Source: Lumbricus terrestris (lineage: Eukaryota > Annelida > Clitellata > Crassiclitellata > Lumbricidae). Taken from it: a stretch of DNA of 64,000 nucleotides. Below are positions 43,331 to 62,146 of this stretch, piece after piece. The first letter of the stretch is position 1. The number at the start of each line of letters is the position of its first letter. The stretch spans positions 34,140,055-34,204,054 of the forward strand of contig OX457046.1 in the NCBI GenBank assembly GCA_949752735.1, read 5' to 3'. A program made the position numbers and the translations under genes. The notes under the pieces are model-generated. The model was not told where the DNA came from. It worked only from the letters and a program-made list of their open reading frames with translations, and did no database searches.

Positions 43331-43642
43331 AAGCTAGTCAGAAGTCAGAAGCAGTCAGTCGTGAAGTGAATCGTATGGTCGTGCAGCAGTATGTGGTGAT
43401 CGCTTCAATAAACTGTGTTTCTTTCTCCATCGTCGTTGTGTCTGTTGGACTGAGCGAATCGACCGGAAGCACTGCACTACCTTCGAAAGACGACGAAGGC
43501 GGACTCGCGTCTCCCTCCTGAGACGACACGCGGACATTTTTGGACTGGCACCCGCCCGATCGGTAATCGGCCATCCTACGGACCGAAAGGGCAGCCGCTT
43601 TTGCAGCCGGGGTGTTTCAGGGCTATTTTTTCCGCCACATAT

Positions 43643-43735
43643 TCTTGAAATGAATGAATGACTGAATGACTGCATGACTCTCTGACTGAATGACTGACTG
43701 ACTGAATGAATGAATGGATGGATGGATGAATGGAC
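43643..43735. repeat. Degenerate (TGAA/TGAC/TGGA)n repeat
   Basis: Irregular four-base units 'tgaa', 'tgac' and 'tgga' continue for about 90 bp immediately outside the right end of the putative LTR. Confidence 0.85.
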
Positions 43736-43845
43736 ACATAATATAGGCTATATATATATTGAGGTTTTGCTTGTCTGATAGAACTTTGACGATTTCGCAT
43801 GACGACCTTGCATTCGATCTCGTGTTACAATTTATTGACGCAGCG

Positions 43846-43928
43846 GTCGTGAATAAGCTGGTGCCTCTCGCTTGGCTTTCGAGTGTCGCTCTAGAAGTTA
43901 GGTTAATTTTTTATTGCGATTACGATCA
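43846..43928 (-). repeat. Dispersed 75-bp repeat, copy 4 (inverted)
   Basis: 'gtcgtgaataagctggtgcc', 'gcttggctttcgagtgtcgc' and 'attgcgattacgat' are the reverse complement of the 57617 copy. The open frame over it has no other support. Confidence 0.55.
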
Positions 43929-44133
43929 CGACCTGTTGACTACTTTCAGTAACTTTACTTACTCGCTTAATGAAAGCTACCGTATAAGTGATCTTTGTAT
44001 CTACGAACATTTTGTGAACCACGTGCTCATCGTGTTGCCGTGAGCGATATTATAATTATTAACATACGCACACGTTGAAGCATACGAAAACAAGGCGTTG
44101 TGTCGGATAAATTTGCTCCTCGATAAAATCAAA

Positions 44134-53901
<9,768 letters not shown>

Positions 53902-54117
53902 ACTCCCACATAACTAGGATTTACTGTTGGCTGTAGGGTCTCTCCATATATAACGTACATGGGGGGGCGATCAGAAATTTAGGTTTTTTCACTTACGGTG
54001 GGGAGGATCTTGACAAAATGTATGCATGCAAAATAAATTATAATTATGATGTCCACATAATTAGCCTATTTAATAACTCGTATTATCTTATAGTTGTCCG
54101 ATGGCATTTGACAATTC

Positions 54118-54380
54118 ATTAAAATTCAATTCTGTTCATATCTAAACATGAACCATAACAATTAAAAAATGTTAGCTAGCAAATATGTTTAAAAAAATAA
54201 ATACTACACTACGGTAAAATAAATGTTATGGACGACTTTAGCTAAATTAACTTTTGCAAGGGGAGCACCACAGAGAAGCTTAGTCGAACGTACGCATGCG
54301 GGGCTCCACAAAATGTACGAGGGAGGTGCAACTGGGAAAATGGAGGATTGAAAATACGATTTTTTACGTAATGTATGGAT
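54118..54380 (+). repeat. Dispersed repeat family, copy 2
   Basis: Blocks 'attaaaattcaattctgttc', 'ctacggtaaaataaatgtta', 'gacgactttagctaaatta', 'acgtacgcatgcggggct' and 'acaaaatgtacgagggagg' parallel 14590-14835. The end 'acgtaatgtatggatgggcc' also matches. Confidence 0.7.
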
Positions 54381-54595
54381 GGGCCATAGGTCTCCACCAT
54401 CTATGTGTTGTAATGGTGTTGGGTACTGTCATTATATAATTCATTGTCCAATGTACTTCTTTACGTCAATAAATAAAAGAAGATTGCTGTCATAATTTAT
54501 TATCAGACAACTGTTTAATATTTGTTCATTTCACAGCTTTGTTAATTGTAACTGTAGACAGTGTAGAGCACTCATCTTTCATGTTCAACCATAAC

Positions 54596-54938
54596 CAGGG
54601 CTGTAATCAAGGGTATACGCGGGTATACAGCGTATACTCGCCTCCGGAGAAAAACGGCGTCGTATACTCACCGCTGAAAACCAGGGTACACGCGGGTATA
54701 CTTACCTCACAGAGCGTGTGGGTATACGAATGAAAAAGGAAGAGTATTTAGGTGTATTTTTCCTGAAATTCGGAGCGAATGAAAAAAAGTAATCAGTTTT
54801 TCGGACAGGAAATTGTTGACATTTTTCTAAAGATTTGGGCCAGATGACTAAAAATATGTCGTCAGAAATTTCGGACCAAAAAGTCGGTTTTCTCCCGGTC
54901 AGCGTGTACTCACCTCAAAATTTACCAGTAGAGCCCTA
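54596..54938. mobile_element. 343-bp TIR element, family e, with 8-bp duplication
   Basis: The left end CAGGGCTGTA and the right end 'tagagcccta' are short inverted repeats, and both flanks read ACCATAAC (54588-54595 and 54939-54946). 'gggtatac' motifs recur through the left half. The terminal repeats are short and imperfect, so the call rests mainly on the duplication. Confidence 0.6.
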
Positions 54939-55661
54939 ACCATAACTGCCATTCACATACTTGGTACGTATACCAATAGCGATATAGAGGAGAAATCATG
55001 CAAGTGCTGCCTTACCATACATATTAAACAACAGTCCAACAATTTGCTGATCAGTTTATGGTGTACAGAAATCCAATCAAAATTTCAGATTCCAACCAAG
55101 TTATTTGTAATTGTAGTAGCAACATCTGCTTTGTTTATGCAAACAATTCACAGCTAGTATTAAAGTACAACCATTCGTACAATCACTAATACATCGGATA
55201 TTGACTAATTTCGATCCGATATCTTTTACATTCATTAACTTTAAAGAAAGGGTTCACAATTTCATCATCCCCAATAAAGACTCGTTAAACTTTATCCCAA
55301 GAATGTTATTCAAAAGCATGTACTAACTATCTTGACTATATGTTTTAAGCAGCCATACTAATGTAAACCTACAGCGTTCTGTCTGTTGTTTATTGAATTA
55401 CACAAATACACAATTTACAGCCAATACTCCAGATTATCAGGAATCTGATGATAAACATTTCCAGGATAACTATGATTGCAATAAATACATATATAGGAGT
55501 GGCATCACAGTTACTATGGGAACCACAATAATACAGACTTAAGTGTAATATTTTTTGTCTGTACATAATTATTTTATTTATATAATCTATTCTATGTGCA
55601 TACGCACACACATCTCTAGACCTGAAATCTACACCATGTTAAAGTATCTGTATATTAAATC

Positions 55662-55819
55662 CAAGACTTAAAGTGTGCCTGGACGGCGTCCATGCGCTTG
55701 TTTTAAAATCTGAAGGCCGTCCAGCCACTTATTGGCAAGCACAGACTGGGGCGTCCAGGCACTTCTTTTGGAGAGGTAAGGGGCGTCCAGGCACTTATTT
55801 TTCCACACTTTAGGCACTG
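55662..55819. mobile_element. 158-bp hAT-like MITE, family b, copy 2
   Basis: The ends CAAGACTTAAAGTGTG and CACACTTTAGGCACTG, together with internal 'gcgtccaggcactt' repeats, match the 8337-8516 element closely. It carries its own perfect target duplication ATTAAATC (55654-55661 and 55820-55827). Confidence 0.85.
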
Positions 55820-56180
55820 ATTAAATCCTAAATTCACCTTTAATACGTTTATATATATACACCGGTATATACAATTATACACATAATCAATTTCATAGAT
55901 TACCTAAAGAATGAATTCACACATATACTGTACTTCTGGTCCTAACTACAAACCCTCAAACCCTACAATATCATAGCAATGCATCTGTTGCATGCACTTC
56001 CCCTGATAATCCCACTTACTTGTACACTACTCTAAAACAAAGCCACGGACGGTTAGTAAGAACCCCTAGATCCAAATTCTACATTTCTACCCAGCCGCAA
56101 CTGCCCTAACATCACCGTAATATCTTGAGGACTATATCGGTGTACAAATGAACACACAGTTTGTGAGGATATGAAGCAAT

Positions 56181-59100
56181 CTAGTAATCTTCAAGTTTTC
56201 CGAGTTTGGTGTAGAGCTGGTTTATAATCTGTAAGTTCGGTGTGACGCGTTTAACAAAATCGTCCATTTCGTCGAGTACCTAAACAAGGCATAAAAAATA
56301 CTCTTAACACGAGATTTCATTAGCAGTAGAAATTGAAATACTTGTCCATGCAAACATGATTCAACACTCGTAACGCAAAAAGCATAGGCACCCAGGGTGA
56401 AAATTGCCGGGGTTGTTGGGGGTTTCAATTCCCCCAGTCTTTCTTAGAGTCTTTCTTAGAGCCCCATAGTAAAGTCTGCTTTTCACACTCCAATTCCAAG
56501 TGGATCATAGTTCAGCCCCCCCCCACTCCAGGTTGTTTTCCACCACTCTCACACTGTATGCATCCACAGATATTTTGCACGAGGGGTAAAATGCAATGGT
56601 CATGGTTAAATTTTTAGCAATCGCTTAAAAAATACAATGCAGAAAATTAAGAACACAGGAATTTCTTGTAGAAGTTTCAAAATGTAAATTTGTCAGTCTC
56701 ACTTTGCGTCTCATTAGCACTATAGTGCAAAGAAATCTGCTAAAAGCGAAAAGTAGTAATTAAACAATGGGTGTCAATTTTCCAGGCGCCTCTTGCCCCT
56801 ATGCCGGAGCCCATGCAATCAGCCTTAAACTGTTCAAGTTTACTTTAAAAAGCACATCAGTCAAAAATAAGCAACTTGCAGTAACCAGTCCATTGACAAG
56901 CATTAAGATGTACAACAAAATCGTTAGGATAGACAAGTATACACAAGCTATAAATTGAACTTCCACACATAATAAAAGAAAAACAGTTTTATTCTGCCAG
57001 TGCCAGTCCAAAGCCTGGACAAAGGAGGAGGGTGACATTAATGATCTTTGTAATCAAACAATGTCGTTAAACTGAAACTACATAATAATAATAAATAATA
57101 GTAATAAATAATAATAAAATAACGGTGCATTACAGTGATGCAGATGAACATTTAAAACAATTGCTTTTGTAAGAAAAAAGGGCAAAAAACGATCAGCAGA
57201 ATCACAACGAGTTATTTACGCACCTGTTGTTCGTGTGAATCTTTGCCGTTGGCCAGAGTCTTGAGGAAGTCTTTTCGATATGGCATGAAGCGAGCGACTA
57301 CCTATAAGCAATCAGACGCAAAACGCTGACAATCAGGACTGACAGTGGTTTGAAAAAATTGCTGGGTCTCTTTGGCCCAAAGGGTGCTAGCTAGATATAA
57401 GTGTTTATTCAAGTGCCCAAGAATTAATGCCGGGTCTGAGACCCGGACAGACCCGGCTCACTTTCAGCCCTGGCTGACATCGATGGAACACAAAATATTC
57501 TGTTTCGTTATTAACCAAAAATAGGAATGATGTAATTTGGCCAATCGTGATTCCAAACTCTACATTTCTAAAGAGGTACTCAAGATTCACGCATCAAATC
57601 AGAGACAAGAAGAGCAGTAATCGTAATCGCTAAATTTCTAAAGCACCACTCGAAAGCCAAGCGCAGGCACCAGCTTATTCACGAGCACTGTGTATAGTCA
57701 AAAGGGTTGTCAAAAGAGGCAGTGCTAAGGAGATCGTAGTCATGTTACCAAAGGATCAGAGATGGAAGAGTAGTCGTTGCGGTGAGCGGCGTTTAGGTCG
57801 AGAATTGAAAGGTGGAAGAAGATCAGGTGGGTTGGGGTAAGAGTTCCTAAAGAGGCAGCAATGGATATGAAGAGCTACTTCACTTTCTTAGCCTCGGCAT
57901 ATGAGGTGCCAGTCCTCACCTTCCAAACAACAGGGGTATATGGTCAGTGTACTCGTTATAGCTGAGTTGGGTAATGGGTGCAGATGTAGCAGAAGTCTCA
58001 AACCAAACTTCTGTCCTAGTTGAGACTCGAAGTCCAACTTCAAGACCAACGGTCTCAAGTCCGATAATCGACCCAAAATTGCCATGGGAAATTGAGATCC
58101 TAAATGTAAATCTGATTTTAAATAGCGACCGTGTACGGCTTCGACCCGGTTCAATTTTTTCAATGAATTTGATCGGGTGAGATCCTTCACCACTGCTCTC
58201 GCCAGTTTGAATGTACACCACGACATTTAGCTCCCCGTGCAAGGACAATGCTAGCCAGAGATTCGAATCCCTCAAAGATACAGCCACTTTCAGGAAGTGA
58301 ACTGCAATCCACACACACTTTTACAGAATCACATAAGACGATGCGGCCAACGCTGTTACTGATGCAGTGAACTGGCCGGAGAGTTCAACAAGTTGTTATT
58401 TCGATGTTATTTACATTAAAAGACACGATTTAATCATCATGCAAATATGAATCGATTTTTAGTAATTGTGTGCTATAACTTACGTAAAAGAGACCCCTGA
58501 GGAAGAAGTTGTGGTAACGTTTGAGTGCGAGATCGTATGCATGATCGATATATGGAGCAATATGACCATTGTGTTTTCCAGGCTCTTCGGCCACCAGCTG
58601 TTTACAAAATTCGCAAAGAAATTCGAGTCCCCTAGAAACGCACACACGCACACAGTAAAATATTATTAGGCCAAATAACCATCGAAAAAGTTCTCATACA
58701 TAAATATAGTACAATTCCTTTTGGAATAATCTTTTTGTTCCCAGGACTAGGACTGCTTTTCCCCAACATCGGGTGTTTGCTGTGGTTGGTTCTTCCATTT
58801 GGAACGACCCCTTCCTCCCGCAACTGCACGATGAAGACGTCAGGAAAAACATTATACTCTGTGACTTATTCAACTGGTAAATACATTTTGGGCCTTGTGC
58901 TGGTTCCCAGACAATTCGGAGCGACCAAGAATTATTCTCATCAATTCAACTTTTACTTAAGCATTTTTCTTTCAAAATTACAACTTTTATTGAAGCAAGA
59001 AGCATTTCCGTCCATCCAACTTCTATTTAAGCAACAATATTTTCATCAATCCAACCTCTATTTAATTAAACAAAACATTTTGTTGATTCGCTTCGAATTG

Positions 59101-61130
59101 TTTGCTCTGAATTAGTTGGACACCCTTGCTCTGCACGTAAAATCAAGGCAAGACTTAAAAGAAGTCATGAAAATTGTCTTTCTCACCTCTTCAGCCATAG
59201 CAAGGCCACGGTCGCGGAGTATGAGGTCTTCTCTACGTCTTCATCGTGCAGCATCGAGTTGAGCGTCTTGAATTTCACTGGATCACTGCTAAGTTTGTTG
59301 CGCAACGTCTGCAAACACAATTTCTAATTTACAACACGCTCAAACAATTCATAGTAATTGTAATTAATATAGCACCTCACTTCAACGGAATTTCCACAGA
59401 AGTGCTTCGAACGAGACAAAAGAATCACCTTATTGTCATTCTTGAAGTGGCACTATATAAGTTCGTAATTGGAATCACAATATCAACATAATGGTTTCAA
59501 TAGCATGGCACAATAGCACAACACAGGCAATGAAGAGTAACAAGAATTCATCAAACAAAGATTTGACCTCATCTTGTATGCTAACTTAGGCAATACTAAA
59601 AATCACTGGCCACAATGATGCGTTTTCTCAGTCATACAAAACGTAGGATCATTTACGTACCAAACGTAATGTAAAACAGCGAAATAAAATCAAGACAACA
59701 CCGCAATCGGGGAAGACTGAAATGCAGTGTCACTTGAAAACCAAGACAACGTATTTTAGTTTCATAACCCGTATTTTATCTAAGTCTCAGTGGCGTAGAC
59801 AAGGGGTTTTCGGGGGTTAAACCCCCCATTGGCCTAGGAAAAGTTTTTTTAAGGTTATTTATCCACTTAAATAAGAAAAAAAACAATTTCTAACTTTATT
59901 CCCTTTGTTATAAATATGATAAAGCCAAGCCCATCAAATAATGTCAGTACATCTTCATCAATATACGGAGATAGTTCTCAGAACAAAATGTATTTCACAC
60001 ATCAACAAATGGTCCAAGACACGCTGCAGGTTGATCATTTGTGAACTACCAGGTATTAATTACTGCTATCATGTGCATATGACATACAAGCTAATTAGAC
60101 AACCAATTATAGCTAAAAAAATTCTGCGTTTGTTCATTCATTCATAGCATTTATATAGCGCCCCTTCAAGAAACTCCTCAGAGGCACTCCCAGCCCAACC
60201 ACGAACAAAGAAAAAAGGTCTTACCGTGATGTTCCCTGCAATGTCTGAACGTGTGCGTTGAAAAGCATGCTTCAACAACGTTGGTCCCAAAAAGTCTGTA
60301 AAAATGAAATACCATCCTAAGAATAATTATGCAATCAATAAAACCATAATTCAGTAACTGTCAAGTTACTTGACCCTCAAATCCCATGGACATCTTTGTT
60401 TGGATTTGATTGCCAGAGAATAAGCTGGTTCCAAAACTTCTTTTCTCATCACGTTTGGAAATCATATATGCACTCAAAACAAAAATAAATTCTACCACTT
60501 GTCAATGCAGAAAAATATGCATATACACAATATCTTGTTCTTAAGCAATCAAATTATAATTTCCCAACTCATATCTTCTACTTTCAAATAATTAATTGTG
60601 AATCTATTTAATGTGTAACAGTCAAGAAGTACTGGATAAGTACAGAAATCTTTAAGCCAATTCTGACGACCACATGTAATAAAAACAATAAAAAAAAGTA
60701 TTCAACATCCGAAAAATTAATGTTTTACGCATTGGACTGTCAATTGGGGAGGGGCTTCTGGCGGTTTAGCAAAGACCTTATAGTCTACGACTTTGGTTTT
60801 AGCATATCTTTGGTTCTAGTACTATTGGCTTTTAGGGATAGTAAGCCTAATTGGTGCAGGATGTGGCCCAGGTTCACCATAGCTGCTCCAAAGAGGCAAT
60901 TAAACTTTAGTCTCAATTTTTAACGTGTGATCATGGATGCCCAATTCTCTCACTCGCACACTGAGTTTCCTACTCATTTTATTACAGTGGGCGTGCACCG
61001 AGTGGCAATAATTGAACTCACCTATAATTAGTAGTATTTCACCGGCCGCGTCCAGAAACGGTTCAGCTTCGATTTGTCCATCTTCGCCAACTGGTGGAAA
61101 TTTGTGATGTATGTTAGAAAAGAAAGTCAT
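56181..61130 (-). CDS. GLTP: Glycolipid transfer protein, 6 exons
   Basis: Exons (minus strand order): 61022-61130, 60225-60295, 59187-59308, 58484-58631, 57224-57301, 56181-56279. They join in phase to 208 residues, against 209 in human GLTP. GLTP is a cytosolic all-helical protein that carries single glycosphingolipids between membranes. Family segments appear in order: GQIEAEPFLDAAGEIL, SDIAGNIT, DPVKFKTLNSML, TVALLWLKRGLEFLCEF, YDLALKRYHNFFLRGLF, PYRKDFLKTLANG and a C-terminal INQLYTKLGKLEDY. By comparison with the human binding site, Asp48, Asn52, Trp96 and His140 are kept (SDIAGN, LLWLKR, KRYHN). The lysine after GNIT (human Lys55) is Thr here. The start is the first ATG of exon 1; a shorter upstream exon spliced at 'ccaccag|ttgg' is an alternative. 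Divergently paired with the SLC15 gene. Confidence 0.94.
56396..56555. repeat. Dispersed repeat with 'ccaattccaagtggat' core, copy 3
   Basis: 'ttgccggggttgttgggggt', 'catagtaaagtctgctttt' and 'ccaattccaagtggatcata' match copy 1 at 35217. 'tctttcttagag' is duplicated in this copy. It lies in GLTP intron 5. Confidence 0.6.
57617..57695 (+). repeat. Dispersed 75-bp repeat, copy 5
   Basis: 'agtaatcgtaatcgctaaat', 'aaagcaccactcgaaagcca' and 'caccagcttattcacgagca' give the clearest version of this small family. It lies in GLTP intron 4. Confidence 0.6.
60138..60195 (-). mobile_element. SINE/LINE 3' tail fragment
   Basis: 'atttatatagcgccccttca' and 'ctcagaggcactcccag' are the reverse complement of the shared tail, directly after an (ATTC)n run. 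It lies in GLTP intron 2, close to exon 2. Confidence 0.65.
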
Positions 61131-62146
61131 ATTTTACAGCCCACGAATTAGTGTTTTGTAAACTGTACCGACGTTTTCGTTCCACAGTCGCAATATAACA
61201 TATGTAGACCGTCACCATTCGCCCACAGCAAAAAGCACGCTGACTAAACAAAGCTGACTAATGTTTGTTTACATGGGATGATCGACATTTGATCGTACAC
61301 TGACTATGTGTACGGCAACTTCTTTGACTGCATTTCTCACGGCATCTGTTCGAACTTTAAAAGAATTATTTATGCAAGTTTCTTAATGATCCAGACTAAT
61401 TTTCTTAACTTAAAGCATGTTATCATCACGATTCCGAACAAATCAACGATGATAAACTGGACTAAATGCTACTTATTCAATTATAAATACAACTATCATA
61501 TTTTACAAAAATAAGTAAGATAGTTTTGCTGATGCTTAAAAATTCAGAACGTGGCTGAAGCACCAAATGGAGCAGTTTGGAATTTCTGCATTGTCTGTAA
61601 GAAACTTTGACCTGCATGTTATTTTACACGATGTTTAGGTTAATAAAGCAATATACAATATTTCATGTATAAAATATATTACTGCGCTACAAGATTTCCT
61701 TAGGAAGCTGCTGTTGAACTTCCGGGACAGTTGCTGGTCGGTCATGTGAGTTTCACTTCGCGAAGATGTTTACATGAAAAGTGCATCGGTGCCAAATTTA
61801 ATTTTTTTAAATTCTATTATTTCGTTATTGACAAGAGTTTCCGTGTGCGTTCGAAATAGTCTAGTAATGATGTGATTTCCTGACAGCATGATTGTTTAGA
61901 TAAATTTGCGCTTATTTGGAAGCTTTTGTTTCTGAATGGAAAGAGGATGTTAACTGAGGATGTATTGATGACTAACTTTCATTTGTTGTCAGATTTTATT
62001 AAGGCATTCTTCAAGAACGCTTTGCTGTTTTAGCCTGTACATAACGCTACTGCCGTGTGTGGCTATCAACGACTGGGGTTGCCATCTTTGTTATAAGCTT
62101 TCAGTGTAACTCTGCAAAGGTGGTCTGCAACTAGGAGACGGCTAAA
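61131..62146. promoter_or_regulatory. Divergent intergenic region, GLTP / SLC15
   Basis: A 1016-bp spacer separates the two head-to-head start codons, so it should hold both 5' regions. It is AT-rich and no repeat family was recognised. No confident TATA or CpG-dense core was seen, so the regulatory role is inferred from arrangement only. Confidence 0.4.

Larger units (their letters stand above)
42236..43639 (+). mobile_element. Candidate solo LTR, about 1.4 kb
   Basis: It starts TGTGGCGAAATTAG and ends CTATTTTTTCCGCCACA, so it has TG..CA ends inside an inverted TGTGGCG/CGCCACA pair, as LTRs do. Inside, in LTR order, are a GC-rich tandem repeat that could be U3, a TATA box (42824-42830), a polyadenylation signal AATAAA near 43408 with GT-rich sequence after it, and a GC-rich final segment. 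A tandem tRNA-like module sits between TATA and polyadenylation signal. The flanking 5 bp (ATGAT and TATTC) do not match, so no target duplication supports the ends. No second LTR or gag/pol is in view. A promoter-bearing satellite of another kind is the alternative. Confidence 0.5.
39318..44133. other. Intergenic: T-box 3' flank to KLHDC4 start
   Basis: No host gene was recognised. In order the stretch holds a LINE reverse-transcriptase fragment (39465-40560), a 26-bp minisatellite (40605-41060), a degenerate SINE (41710-41935), a candidate solo LTR (42236-43639), a degenerate TGAA/TGAC repeat (43643-43735) and a dispersed 75-bp repeat (43846-43928). Poly-C patches near 41390-41420 are unexplained. 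Confidence 0.75.
53902..56180. other. Convergent intergenic region, KLHDC4 3' / GLTP 3'
   Basis: KLHDC4 and GLTP end towards each other here. It contains AATAAA sites for KLHDC4 (54032, 54465), the dispersed repeat at 54118-54380, the TIR element at 54596-54938 and the MITE at 55662-55819. No gene was recognised. The frame on the minus strand at 55390-55611 has no family likeness. Confidence 0.75.

Noticed and set aside
43759..44043. 94-residue frame upstream of KLHDC4
   Set aside because: It overlaps a dispersed 75-bp repeat and shows no family likeness.
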